Positions 36,118 through 44,631 of a DNA stretch of 64,000 nucleotides are shown here, one piece after another. The notes beneath the pieces are model-generated. The model was not told where the DNA came from. It made no database searches and saw only the letters and a program-made list of their open reading frames with translations. The stretch comes from Reyranella sp. CPCC 100927 (GTDB lineage Bacteria; Pseudomonadota; Alphaproteobacteria; Reyranellales; Reyranellaceae): positions 124,001-188,000 of the forward strand of contig NZ_VOHA01000001.1 in assembly GCF_007859315.1 (NCBI RefSeq), in the 5' to 3' direction. Position 1 is the first letter of the stretch, and every line of letters starts with the position of its first letter. Both the position numbers and the translations under genes were made by a program.

Positions 36118-37677
36118 CTACAACTGGATCCGCTCGATCTCGCCGACCCAGTGGTCGGCGCCCAGCGTCCCGTTGGCGAAGGCACCGATCACCTCGAACA
36201 CCGCATCGGAGAAACCGCCGATGTTGAGGATGTCCGATCGCTCGGGCGCCTGCGTTGTGGCGTTGGGCTGGATGTCGAGGCAGACGAGGCGGGCCTTCGG
36301 GCTGAACACCTTGAGATTCTCCCAGGCCTGCAACAGCCCCGTGCCGCGGAGGCGATGCCGGTTCGCATCGACCCACGACTCGTTGTCCGACACCATCACC
36401 ACCAGGTCGACCTTGGCCCGCTGCGTCACCAGCCGCTCGATGGGTGCCGAGCAGTTGGTGCCGCCGCCGCCGATCGCAGCCAGCCTCGTCGCGTTGGCCA
36501 TCACCGTGTCGCGTCGGTCCAACTCGATGGCGACCACGTCCTGCTCGAACGGCAGCACGCGCGCCTTCGGATTGGCCCGCAACATCGCCGCCGCGATCAG
36601 CGCCGCGACATCAATGCAGCGCACCGCGGTCGTTGCACCCTTGCGGTAACCGGTCACCGGCGAGGACATCGACCCCGACACGTCGGGGCAGACGACGACG
36701 TTACCCGGTACCGTCGGCACGTTGCCGATCGCGACTTCCATCGCGTGCGCCAGCGCCGTGCGCACGATCCGCGGCACGCCCGTGCCGATCATGGCGTGGG
36801 CCGCCATGAGCTGGTACGGGAACGCCTTGGCGCGTGCGATGGCCTTTCGATCGCACAGCTGGCGCGCGACATGCTCGGCGAACCCTTTGACCTCGAACGC
36901 GCCATGGCGCGCGAAGGTGTTGAGGTTCATGCGCAGCATGTGCCACCCGGCCTGGCGGCCGATGGCGGCCCAGTGCGCCGCCGTCAGCGGCAGTGCCGTC
37001 AGCATTTGGAACGGCACATCCGGCAACGGCGCCGACGGGTCGGCCTTGAAGGCCTCGAAGGCGCGCGCGACCGTCGGTAGCGCCGCCACGTCGTACGGCC
37101 GGCCGATCAGGTAGCCGTAGAGCGCCGCGCGGCCCGCATCGGCGGGCTTCGGGTGGACCATCTTGATCACATCCGCCAGCGACGGGTCCTGGCCGACCGC
37201 GGCGCGCATGATCTCGATGTCCGACGCCGTCTCCAGCCAGCCCTGCACGAGCTTCTTCGGCCGCGTACCCAGCGACCTACGACCCACCGCGCCCGACCGC
37301 ATGATCTGCACGAAGGTGCGCAGCATCTTGCCGTTGTCGATCACACGGCGGAATACCGGTGCGAACTCGGCCGACGGCAGGGTCGACAGCAGCGCCAGCA
37401 ACAGCGCCGGCATGTCCTTCATGTAGCCGCGCTCGCGGGCGAACACCGCCGTGCGCGCGATGAAGGCGGGCTCGAGGTCGGACGCCAGCAGGTACACGTC
37501 GTCGAACTGCGCGCGGGCGTCGGCGTAGAACGTCTGGTTCAGCGTGCCCGTCGCCGCCAGCTGCGCCAGCTGATGGCGCGGCGTGAACGCGTAGGCCGGT
37601 GCGCCCTCGTGATTGCGCGCATCCGTCCGCGGCATCAGCTTGCCGATTACCGAGGCGAAGAGGTTCTTGTTGGCCAT
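36118..37677 (-). CDS. rsr: Rsr, bacterial Ro60 orthologue (TROVE domain)
   Basis: A 519-residue RNA-binding ring protein. The N-terminal two thirds are HEAT-like TROVE repeats (FARERGYMKDMPALLLALL, FRRVIDNGKMLRTFVQIMRSG). The C-terminal von Willebrand A domain has a MIDAS motif DVSGSMSSP and VVMVSDNESW. Ro60 proteins bind Y RNAs on the outside of the ring and misfolded RNA ends in the cavity, and help RNA degradation. The gene is the first of the operon, with a sigma-54 promoter 34 bases upstream and Y-RNA-like modules right after its stop. Confidence 0.96.
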   Translation of the reverse strand: MANKNLFASVIGKLMPRTDARNHEGAPAYAFTPRHQLAQLAATGTLNQTFYADARAQFDDVYLLASDLEPAFIARTAVFARERGYMKDMPALLLALLSTLPSAEFAPVFRRVIDNGKMLRTFVQIMRSGAVGRRSLGTRPKKLVQGWLETASDIEIMRAAVGQDPSLADVIKMVHPKPADAGRAALYGYLIGRPYDVAALPTVARAFEAFKADPSAPLPDVPFQMLTALPLTAAHWAAIGRQAGWHMLRMNLNTFARHGAFEVKGFAEHVARQLCDRKAIARAKAFPYQLMAAHAMIGTGVPRIVRTALAHAMEVAIGNVPTVPGNVVVCPDVSGSMSSPVTGYRKGATTAVRCIDVAALIAAAMLRANPKARVLPFEQDVVAIELDRRDTVMANATRLAAIGGGGTNCSAPIERLVTQRAKVDLVVMVSDNESWVDANRHRLRGTGLLQAWENLKVFSPKARLVCLDIQPNATTQAPERSDILNIGGFSDAVFEVIGAFANGTLGADHWVGEIERIQL

Positions 37678-37710
37678 GACACGCTGTCCTTCGTTTGCTG
37701 GCCCGTCCTA

Positions 37711-37727
37711 TTGCCAGTCGCGTGCCA
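37711..37727 (-). promoter_or_regulatory. Sigma-54 promoter for the rsr-rtcBA operon
   Basis: Read on the minus strand: TGGCACG-N4-TGGCAA, with GG and GC separated by exactly ten bases as sigma-54 requires. The -24 element is a perfect TGGCACG. Transcription would start near 37700, about 22 bases before the rsr ATG at 37677. This agrees with the divergent RtcR, a sigma-54 activator. Confidence 0.85.
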
Positions 37728-37793
37728 ACCGTTGAATGACAGGCGCAGAAATCTTTTAATGGATTGTTTTCATTGGATGATTCCTGAAGAAAA

Positions 37794-37832
37794 AAATCGG
37801 GTGGCGATTTGAAATATGTGAAATGGCGATTT
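37794..37832. promoter_or_regulatory. Candidate RtcR upstream activating sites
   Basis: Two dyads: AAATCG...CGATTT at 37794-37810 and AAATGGCGATTT at 37821-37832. Both contain TGGCGATTT as direct repeats starting 22 bases apart (37802 and 37824), about two DNA turns. They lie about 75-105 bp upstream of the sigma-54 promoter, right for an enhancer-binding activator. The surroundings (37740-37874) are strikingly AT-rich. Binding by RtcR is inferred. Confidence 0.6.
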
Positions 37833-37874
37833 TTTATAGCTATTAAGATCGTTTTTTATATTTTAGTATAAATC

Positions 37875-39473
37875 ATGTCCAAGAAGCGCGTGGTGATCGG
37901 TTTCCTCGGAACGACGTTGGATGCCGGCAAACATGAGAACCGCTGGCAGCATTGGCGGCCCACGGTCGCGATGTGCCAGCACGAGGACTTCCTGGTCGAC
38001 CGGCTCGAGCTGATCCACGATCAGCGCTCTGCATCGCTGGCGCGGCGCATCTGCGGCGACATCCAACAGGTCTCGCCCGACACCGAGGTCCGCACGCACG
38101 TCATGGACCTGCGCGATCCCTGGGATTTCCAGGAGGTCTATGGCGCGCTGCACGGGTTCGCACGCGCCTATCCGTTCGACACCGCGGCCGAGGATTATCT
38201 CGTCAACATCACGACAGGGACCCACGTCGCGCAGATCTGCTGGTTCTTGCTGACCGAGGCGCACTACCTGCCGGCGCAGCTGCTGCAGCTCAGCCCGCCG
38301 CGGCGCAAGGACGGCGAGGTTGTCGGCCGCTACGACATCATCGACCTCGACCTGTCGCGCTATGACCGCATCGCCACGCGGTTCAGGCAGGAGCGCGAGG
38401 AGGGTGCTTCGTTCCTGAAGTCCGGCATCGCCACCCGCAACGTCGCCTTCAACCGCATGATCGACCAGATCGAGAAGGTCGCCATCCGTTCTCGCGCGCC
38501 GCTGCTGCTGATCGGCCCGACCGGTGCCGGAAAATCGCAGCTGGCGCGCCGCATCTACGACCTGAAGAAAACCCGCCATCAGGTCGAGGGGCCGTTCGTC
38601 GAGGTCAACTGCGCCACCTTGCGCGGCGATGGCGCGATGTCGGCGCTGTTCGGGCACGTCAAGGGGGCGTTCACCGGGGCGCACCAGGCGCGGACCGGCC
38701 TGCTGCGGGGCGCCCATGGCGGCATCCTGTTCCTCGACGAGATCGGCGAGCTGGGCCTCGACGAGCAGGCCATGATCCTGCGCGCCATCGAGGAGAAGAG
38801 CTTCCTGCCGGTCGGTGCCGACAAGGAAGTGACGAGCGACTTCCAGCTCATTGCCGGCACCAACCGCGATCTGTCGGCCGCCGTGGCCGAGGGCCGGTTT
38901 CGCGAGGACCTGCTGGCCCGCCTCAACCTGTGGACGTTCGCACTGCCCGGCTTGTCGGCGCGCCGCGAGGATATCGAACCGAACATCGACTACGAGCTGC
39001 AACGCTATGCCATCAATGCCGGCACGCAGACTACGTTCAACCGCGAGGCGCGCACCCGCTATCTTGCCTTCGCGACGTCGCCCGAAGCGTCGTGGAATGC
39101 CAATTTCCGCGATCTCGGCGCTTCGATCACGCGCATGGCGACGTTGACGGCCTCGGGCCGCATTGACGAAGACATCGTCGGCGAGGAGATCGGGCGCCTG
39201 CGGCTGGCCTGGACACCGGTCGCCGCGACGGACTCCGACGCGATGTTGCGCGACCTGATGGGTGTGACGCGGCTGGAGCAGGTCGACCTGTTCGACCGCC
39301 TGCAACTCGCCGAAATCGTCAAGGTCTGCCGGCGGCACGCGTCTCTGAGCAGTGCCGGCCGGGCCCTCTTCGCGCAGTCACGCCGGCAGAAGGCGAGTGC
39401 CAACGACGCCGACCGCCTGCGCAAATACCTGGCGCGCTTCGACCTCGACTGGAAGAGCGTGAGCGCGGCGTGA
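37875..39473 (+). CDS. rtcR: RtcR, sigma-54-dependent activator of RNA-repair genes
   Basis: 532 residues. The N-terminal RtcR/CARF-like sensor (1-185) has IGFLGTTLD and a NITTGTHVAQ ligand loop. Then the AAA+ domain: Walker A GPTGAGKS (about 214), sigma-54 contact loop GAFTGA (about 264), Walker B ILFLDEIGEL (about 286). A C-terminal helix-turn-helix is at about 480-530. CARF domains sense cyclic or short oligonucleotide ends, and in other bacteria RtcR responds to RNA damage. It is divergent from the operon it should control. No SD precedes the ATG. Confidence 0.96.
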   Translation: MSKKRVVIGFLGTTLDAGKHENRWQHWRPTVAMCQHEDFLVDRLELIHDQRSASLARRICGDIQQVSPDTEVRTHVMDLRDPWDFQEVYGALHGFARAYPFDTAAEDYLVNITTGTHVAQICWFLLTEAHYLPAQLLQLSPPRRKDGEVVGRYDIIDLDLSRYDRIATRFRQEREEGASFLKSGIATRNVAFNRMIDQIEKVAIRSRAPLLLIGPTGAGKSQLARRIYDLKKTRHQVEGPFVEVNCATLRGDGAMSALFGHVKGAFTGAHQARTGLLRGAHGGILFLDEIGELGLDEQAMILRAIEEKSFLPVGADKEVTSDFQLIAGTNRDLSAAVAEGRFREDLLARLNLWTFALPGLSARREDIEPNIDYELQRYAINAGTQTTFNREARTRYLAFATSPEASWNANFRDLGASITRMATLTASGRIDEDIVGEEIGRLRLAWTPVAATDSDAMLRDLMGVTRLEQVDLFDRLQLAEIVKVCRRHASLSSAGRALFAQSRRQKASANDADRLRKYLARFDLDWKSVSAA

Positions 39474-39477
39474 TTGC

Positions 39478-39569
39478 CCTGGGAGCGCGGGCGTCTCGCC
39501 CGCTCATTTCATGTCAGGCGACAGCAGAAGCGTTCGCCTTGATGCGGGCGGGACGCCCGCGCTCCCAGG
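39478..39569. repeat. Intergenic inverted repeat, family A, copy 1
   Basis: Outer arms CCTGGGAGCGCGGGCGTC... and its reverse complement ...GACGCCCGCGCTCCCAGG enclose about 40 bases. Each arm also contains a GCGGGCG/CGCCCGC hairpin. It lies between rtcR and the convergent EamA gene and may terminate both. The same core is seen at 41639, 44632 and 25665. Confidence 0.85.
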
Positions 39570-39585
39570 AACGGAGTCATCCCAA

Positions 39586-40527
39586 TTACCGTGATCCGCG
39601 TGCCACCATGAACACGGCGATCAGCACCAGGATCGCGCCGCCGGCCTGCAACGCGGCCAGTGTTTCGCCGAACGCCAGCCAGCCTAGCGCCGTCGTCGCC
39701 ACCGGCGGCAGCAACAGAAGCGCGCCCGCGGCGTCAGCCGGTGCCTTGCCCAAGCCGCGCGCGATCAGGCCCTGGCCCAGAACCTGTCCCAGCACTGCCA
39801 GGCCCAGGATCGCCAGTGCGCCCGTCCACGAGCCGGGCCATGGCGATGCGCCCTCGACCACCAGGACGATCGCCAGGCAAACGGCGCCCACGGCATTACC
39901 GGCCGCCATCACGGCACCGGTGGACAGCACGGTGCGGGCGCGCCGCACCAACCACAGATAGACCGCATAGGCGCCGCCGGCAGCCATGGCCAGCAGATCG
40001 CCGCTGACATCGGCGTTGCTGCGATCGAGCCGGCCGAGCGCCAGGATCACGACGCCGATGACAGCCAGCAGAAGCGCCGCGACGGCGGCAAGGCCCGGCC
40101 GCCTGCCCTCCAGCAGCCACACGAGCAGCGGCAGCAGCACCGGCGCTGCGTTGACGATTAGGGTTGAACTCGCGATCGAGGTGAGCCCCAGCGCGGTATG
40201 GAACAGCAGCAGATCGGCCGCGAAGAACACGCCCGTCAGCATCGCCAGCGACCACGCCAGCGCACCGCCGCGGGCCCCCGGTGCGGGACCGCTGGAGCGG
40301 GTCAGGAACGGCAGCAGCATGAACGGCGTCGCCAGCGTCAGGCGCCAGAATGCGCTGGCCGCGGGCGCGCTGTCGGCGAAGCGGACCAGCACCGGCGCGG
40401 CCCCGATCAGCAAGGCGCCCAGGGCGATCTCGACCAAGGCCCGGCGGACCGCGGGATCCCGCGGTGCGGCGGGGGTGGCAAGGGTAAGGGTGATCGCCAC
40501 GGCGGAAGTCTCCAGCTCCAGGCCCAT
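39586..40527 (-). CDS. EamA/DMT family transporter
   Basis: A 313-residue inner-membrane protein with ten hydrophobic helices in two EamA halves (first from ALVEIALGALLIGAAPVLVRF, second from AGGAYAVYLWLV). It exports an unknown metabolite. It is divergent from a LysR gene with a 67-base spacer, so that LysR probably controls it. ATG 40527 follows an in-frame GTG and is the better start. Confidence 0.88.
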   Translation of the reverse strand: MGLELETSAVAITLTLATPAAPRDPAVRRALVEIALGALLIGAAPVLVRFADSAPAASAFWRLTLATPFMLLPFLTRSSGPAPGARGGALAWSLAMLTGVFFAADLLLFHTALGLTSIASSTLIVNAAPVLLPLLVWLLEGRRPGLAAVAALLLAVIGVVILALGRLDRSNADVSGDLLAMAAGGAYAVYLWLVRRARTVLSTGAVMAAGNAVGAVCLAIVLVVEGASPWPGSWTGALAILGLAVLGQVLGQGLIARGLGKAPADAAGALLLLPPVATTALGWLAFGETLAALQAGGAILVLIAVFMVARGSR

Positions 40528-40562
40528 CACATAGGGCCGCCGTTGGCATAAGAAAAATAGAT

Positions 40563-40578
40563 TGATATGATCTTATCA
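40563..40578. promoter_or_regulatory. Dyad in EamA/LysR intergenic region
   Basis: TGATATGATCTTATCA is a near-perfect 16-base palindrome midway between the divergent EamA and LysR starts, in an AT-rich patch. It contains the T-N11-A pattern of LysR boxes. It probably binds the adjacent LysR regulator. Confidence 0.5.
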
Positions 40579-40594
40579 TCACAAGTGGTGATGG

Positions 40595-41467
40595 ATGATG
40601 AACCTCGATCTTGACCAGCTGCGCGGCCTTGCCGCCGTCATCGATCACGGCGGCTTCACGGCAGCGGCGCGGCACCTGGGCCGCACCCAGTCGGGGCTCA
40701 GCATGCAGATCGCCCGGCTGGAAGAGACCGCGGGTCATCGCCTGCTGCGGCGCGGCCGCGCCGGCGTATCGCCGACGCCGGAGGGTGAACGCCTGCTGGG
40801 CTATGCCCGGCGCATGCTGTCCTTGCACGATGAGGCGGTGCAGGCGCTCAAGCCGTCGCAGGTTGCCGGCCGGGTGCGCCTGGGTGTGCCGGATGACTAC
40901 GCCAGCGTCTTCCTGCCGCCGATCGTGGCGCGCTTCGCGGCCGAGTTTCCGCGGGTCGAGGTCGAGATCGTCTGCATGCTGAGCTACGCGCTGAACCGCG
41001 AGATGGACCGCAACCGGCTCGACCTGGCGCTGATCACGCAGCGGCCCGACGAAGACCTCGGGCGTGTCGTGCGGCGCGAGCCGTTGCGCTGGATCGCGGC
41101 ACCCGACCATCGCCCCGAGACACTCGATCCGCTGCCGCTGGCGCTGTTCCCGACCGGCTGCGTCTTTCGCGACTACGGGCTGAAGGCGCTCGACACGCGC
41201 GACCGGCGCTGGCGCCTGGCCTACACCAGCGCCAGCATCGCCGGCCTGGTATCGGCGGTGTCGTGTGGTCTTGCGATCACCCTGCTGGTCGACAGCACGG
41301 CGCCGGCAGGCTGGCGGCGCCTGGGCCCCGGTGACGGTTTTCCGACGCTGCCCGAGATCCGTATCGCGCTGCGTCAGTCGGCGACGCTGTCGGTGGCGGC
41401 ACGGCGTCTGGCCGCCGTGCTGACGGACGAACTGGCCACGCGCACACCGCTGCGCATGGCGGGGTGA
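40595..41467 (+). CDS. LysR-family transcriptional regulator
   Basis: A 290-residue protein. The N-terminal winged helix-turn-helix DLDQLRGLAAVIDHGGFTAAARHLGRTQSGLSMQ is followed by a periplasmic-binding-protein-like effector domain from about residue 90 (GRVRLGVPDDYA). ATG 40595 and 40598 are both possible. It is divergent from an EamA transporter and likely regulates it. The inducer is unknown. Confidence 0.92.
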   Translation: MMNLDLDQLRGLAAVIDHGGFTAAARHLGRTQSGLSMQIARLEETAGHRLLRRGRAGVSPTPEGERLLGYARRMLSLHDEAVQALKPSQVAGRVRLGVPDDYASVFLPPIVARFAAEFPRVEVEIVCMLSYALNREMDRNRLDLALITQRPDEDLGRVVRREPLRWIAAPDHRPETLDPLPLALFPTGCVFRDYGLKALDTRDRRWRLAYTSASIAGLVSAVSCGLAITLLVDSTAPAGWRRLGPGDGFPTLPEIRIALRQSATLSVAARRLAAVLTDELATRTPLRMAG

Positions 41468-41543
41468 TGTCTATTTTCGTTCCGCTTGTTGTGCCGGGGA
41501 CGGCCACCCATATGCGCTGATCGGCTGATGCGGGCTGTTTGAA

Positions 41544-41741
41544 TTGTTGTCGTTGTTGTCATTGTTGTCACGCGATTCGGCGAGGCGTTTTTATATCCGG
41601 ATATAGCCCAGGCGCCTGCCGCCCATCGCGCCAGGGTTCCCGGGAGCGCGGGCCTCTGGCCCGCTCATGTCAGGTGCTTCGCGCTCGGACGAACGCAAAG
41701 CTTTCGCCGGCGATGCGGGCGGGGACGCCCGCGCTCCCGGG
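41544..41741. repeat. 9-base direct repeats and family A copy 2
   Basis: The 281-base gap between LysR and the convergent CMD-family gene holds three 9-base repeats of TTGTTGTC(G/A) at 41544-41570. A perfect palindrome TATATCCGGATATA is at 41592-41605. A full family A inverted repeat (CCGGGAGCGCGGGC arms) lies at 41639-41741. No gene is visible. Confidence 0.7.
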
Positions 41742-41748
41742 ATGGCCC

Positions 41749-42156
41749 TTACAGCTTGCCGTGCTCCTTCAGCACCTCCTCGGCCGTGCGCAGGGCATCG
41801 ATGGCGGCGGGGAAGCCGCAATAGGCGATGGCGTGGGTGAAGATCTCGCTGATCTCCTCGGCGGTGCAGCCGTTGTTGAGCGCACCGACCAGGTGGATGC
41901 GCAGCTCGTGCGGCCGGTTCAGCGCGCACAGCATGGCGATGGTGATCATGCTGCGCTGCTTGCGGTCGAGCGTGCCGCGCGTCCACAGCGTGGCGTAGGC
42001 GAACTCCTCGCTGAGCCGCCGCGCCTGGCCATTGAACGGCGTGGTGCCGGCGTCGCGCTTCTCGAGATAGGGGGCGCCCAGTACCTCGCGCAGCACCTGG
42101 CGACCGGCTTCGCGGAGCGTGTCGTGAGCGCCGGCAAGCGCCGAATCGGTAGTCAT
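41749..42156 (-). CDS. Carboxymuconolactone decarboxylase family protein
   Basis: 135 residues from the ATG at 42156, with GAGGATAAC before it. RQVLREVLGAPYLEK, FAYATLWTRGTLDRKQRSMITIA and HLVGALNNGCTAEEI match PcaC-like 4-carboxymuconolactone decarboxylases, which act in the protocatechuate branch of the beta-ketoadipate pathway. No AhpD-type CxxC is seen. Its role may be distinct from true PcaC because no pca genes are adjacent; a thiolase of that pathway lies 5.5 kb away. Confidence 0.85.
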   Translation of the reverse strand: MTTDSALAGAHDTLREAGRQVLREVLGAPYLEKRDAGTTPFNGQARRLSEEFAYATLWTRGTLDRKQRSMITIAMLCALNRPHELRIHLVGALNNGCTAEEISEIFTHAIAYCGFPAAIDALRTAEEVLKEHGKL

Positions 42157-42177
42157 GTTATCCTCACTTGATCTGGC

Positions 42178-43215
42178 ATGAAGGGCTCTTACTCTAACCC
42201 AATGTCGAGCCGCCGCGTCGATCCCCTGGTGCAGTCGCACGCCGATCTGTTCGGCCATGTCCCGCCGCAACCGGCACTGGTGCCGGCTGCGCCGAAGGCG
42301 GCGCGTCGGCTCACCTTCTCCGAAGGCGGTCGACAACTCGACGTGGTGTTCGAGCGCAGCGCGCGCGCCCGGCGAATCGTCATCAGAGTTGATCCCATGG
42401 CGAAAACCGTCGTGGTCGTTGCGCCGGTCCTGGAGCCCATGGCCACGATCGAGCGCTATGTGCGCAGCAAGATCGCCTGGGCGCTCGCGGCGTTGGACGG
42501 TCTTGCGACCAGCCGCGCCGAAGATGCGATCGATATCGAGCACGCCGGCGAGACACTGACCATCGCATACGAGCCTAGTGCGCGCGCACGCCGGGTCGCG
42601 TTGCGCGTTGATCCGCGCACCGGTCATGTGAAGTTGATCGTACCACCGCGCATGTCCAAGGAGCAGGCTCTGGCGTTCGCGCGCCAGAACGCGGCCTGGA
42701 TCGCGGTGCGCCTGAAGCGCCGGCAGGAGCCGGTGCCGTTCTCCGATGGCGCGATGATTCCATTGTTCGGCGTGCCGCACCGCATTCGTCACCGGCCGGA
42801 TGCCCGTGGCACCGTGTGGATCGAGGGTGGCGAGATCCATGTCGCGGGCGGCGTCGAGCATGTGTCGCGTCGCGTGGGTGACTGGCTGACCAAGCAGTTG
42901 CGTGACCACCTGATGCCCTTGGTGCGCGAAAAGGCCGCGCGTGTTGACAGATCCGTGGCTCATGTGACGCTGCGCGATACAGCGACCCAATGGGGCAGCT
43001 GCGCGAAATCGGGCGTGCTCTCTTTTTCGTTGCGTCTGGTGTTCGCGCCGCCCGAGGTGGTGGATTACGTCGTGGCGCATGAGATTGCACACCTCGTTCA
43101 TCACAACCACGGTGCTCGCTTCTGGGCGCTGGCCGAGAAGCTCACATCAGGTGACATGATGGCCGGCAAGGCCTGGTTGCGCCGCCACGGCCCGTCGCTG
43201 ATGCGCTACGGTTGA
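42178..43215 (+). CDS. YgjP-like zinc metalloprotease with duplicated N-terminal domain
   Basis: A 345-residue protein, longer than the usual ~240 of YgjP/DUF45. The C-terminus has WGSCAKSGVLSFSLRL and zinc motif HEIAHLVHHNHGARFW. The N-terminal beta module occurs twice: ERSARARRIVIRVDP (about 60) and EPSARARRVALRVDP (about 135), each followed by a helix ending in AxxxxIAWAL or NAAWIAVRL. ATG 42178 or 42202 may be used. It is divergent from the CMD gene by 21 bases. Probably a cytosolic metal hydrolase; substrate unknown. Confidence 0.9.
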   Translation: MKGSYSNPMSSRRVDPLVQSHADLFGHVPPQPALVPAAPKAARRLTFSEGGRQLDVVFERSARARRIVIRVDPMAKTVVVVAPVLEPMATIERYVRSKIAWALAALDGLATSRAEDAIDIEHAGETLTIAYEPSARARRVALRVDPRTGHVKLIVPPRMSKEQALAFARQNAAWIAVRLKRRQEPVPFSDGAMIPLFGVPHRIRHRPDARGTVWIEGGEIHVAGGVEHVSRRVGDWLTKQLRDHLMPLVREKAARVDRSVAHVTLRDTATQWGSCAKSGVLSFSLRLVFAPPEVVDYVVAHEIAHLVHHNHGARFWALAEKLTSGDMMAGKAWLRRHGPSLMRYG

Positions 43216-43243
43216 CGCCGGGCACTGCCGTGAAAGGGGGGAT

Positions 43244-43891
43244 ATGATTCGTTTCCAGACTGGCACCATGGCGCTCGCCCTGTTGCTCTGCGTGGCGGCA
43301 TGCGGCGAAGCACCGACAGCGGTATCGTCTGGCCAGGACCTCGTCGTCACGGTCAACTTCCAGAACGCCAAGTTTGCTGCCGCGGCAACCTTTTCTCATC
43401 GCGGCGATGATCGCCACAAATGCGTCATGCCGGCGCGCGTGCGGCTTCCCAGCGCCGCGGAACCCACGCCGGCGGCGGGCGATCCGCCGAACCATGTCGT
43501 GGGATATGGCGTGGTCTTCGGTCCTGACCCGTCGACGGTCGAGGACGGTGGCTCGTCGGTGCCGATGGGCACGGCGCCGGGCTATCCACCGCTCAACAAC
43601 CCGATCGTCAAGTACTTCTCCCTGGAAATCGATCCCGTGCCGGATCAGTTGCGGACCGCCGGACCCGTGCGGCTGGCGCGGTCCTTTTCCCTCGGCATGA
43701 CGAGCAAAGGCGCGTGGAAGGGGCGCTTCGATGCGCGCGATGCCAAGGCATCGGGAACGGTGACGCTGGATCGGGACGGGCTGGGCGGGCGCTTCCGCCT
43801 GACCAACGTCGAACCCGACCTGGCGCATGGCCGCATGGCCGAGAGCGAACACGTCACCGTGACGGGCTCGTGGCGGTGCCCAAGACCCTGA
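43244..43891 (+). CDS. Hypothetical lipoprotein
   Basis: A 215-residue protein with a lipobox LLLCVAAC; Cys20 is probably lipidated. The mature part is beta-rich with SHRGDDRHKCVMPARVRLP, PIVKYFSLEIDPVPDQL and a C-terminal TVTGSWRCPRP, so two cysteines could pair. AGGGGGGAT precedes the ATG. I do not recognise the family. Confidence 0.7.
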   Translation: MIRFQTGTMALALLLCVAACGEAPTAVSSGQDLVVTVNFQNAKFAAAATFSHRGDDRHKCVMPARVRLPSAAEPTPAAGDPPNHVVGYGVVFGPDPSTVEDGGSSVPMGTAPGYPPLNNPIVKYFSLEIDPVPDQLRTAGPVRLARSFSLGMTSKGAWKGRFDARDAKASGTVTLDRDGLGGRFRLTNVEPDLAHGRMAESEHVTVTGSWRCPRP

Positions 43892-43944
43892 AACGGCGCG
43901 GTTGACGTCGCGAAAAGGAGAGGGATTGATGCCGGCCCTCTGAG

Positions 43945-43975
43945 CCCTCTCCGCCCACGAAGTGGGGGGAGAGGG
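43945..43975. repeat. Family B half repeat
   Basis: CCCTCTCCGCCCACGAAG... ends in GGGGGGAGAGGG and self-pairs as a hairpin. It matches one end of the large family B repeat at 33094-33277. It lies between the lipoprotein and the LysE gene. Confidence 0.7.
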
Positions 43976-44001
43976 CTCCCGTTCTTTTCGAGGAGACCGC
44001 C

Positions 44002-44625
44002 ATGCCGCTTGACCTGTGGCTTGCCTTTGTTGCCGCCGCGATCGTCGTCCTCATCATCCCCGGCCCCACCATCGCGCTGGTGATCGGCTATGCGCTGGGT
44101 GAAGGACGGCGCGCGGCGCTGGCCATCGTCGCCGGCGTGGCGCTGGGCGACCTCACGGCGATGAGCCTGTCGCTGCTGGGCGTCGGCGCGCTGCTGGCAG
44201 CATCGAGCGATCTCTTTACAGTCCTGAAGTGGGTCGGTGCCGCCTATCTGATCTATCTCGGCATCCGGTTGTGGCGCGCGCCCGTCGGCGACGACCTCAC
44301 GGCGACGATCGAGCGCCGTTCGCCATGGGTGATGATGGCGCACGCCTATGCCGTCACGGCGCTGAACCCCAAGAGCATCCTGTTCTTCATCGCCTTCGTG
44401 CCGCAGTTCATGGATCCGTCGCACGCCTGGGCACCGCAGGCCGCGATCCTCGTCGCCACGTTCGTCACGCTGGCCGCGCTCAACGCTAGTCTCTATGGCC
44501 TGCTGGCCAGCCGCGCCGGCGGCGTCATTCGCCGGCCCCAGGTCCGTCGCGTGGTCAACCGCGTCGGCGGCGGTGTGCTGATCGGCGCCGGCGCCCTGAC
44601 CGCAGCGATGCGCCGCGCAAGCTAG
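44002..44625 (+). CDS. LysE-family amino-acid exporter
   Basis: A 207-residue inner-membrane protein with six helices. IIPGPTIALVIGYALGEGRRAALAIVAGVALGD is the LysE/RhtB N-terminal signature, and ALNPKSILFFIAFVPQF the central one. It exports amino acids or homoserine-type compounds; the specific substrate is not readable. GAGGAG precedes the ATG. A family A repeat follows the stop. Confidence 0.92.
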   Translation: MPLDLWLAFVAAAIVVLIIPGPTIALVIGYALGEGRRAALAIVAGVALGDLTAMSLSLLGVGALLAASSDLFTVLKWVGAAYLIYLGIRLWRAPVGDDLTATIERRSPWVMMAHAYAVTALNPKSILFFIAFVPQFMDPSHAWAPQAAILVATFVTLAALNASLYGLLASRAGGVIRRPQVRRVVNRVGGGVLIGAGALTAAMRRAS

Positions 44626-44631
44626 TCTAAA

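Noticed and set aside
41544..41570. CRISPR-like array
   Set aside because: Only three 9-base repeats in direct contact, no spacers and no cas genes.
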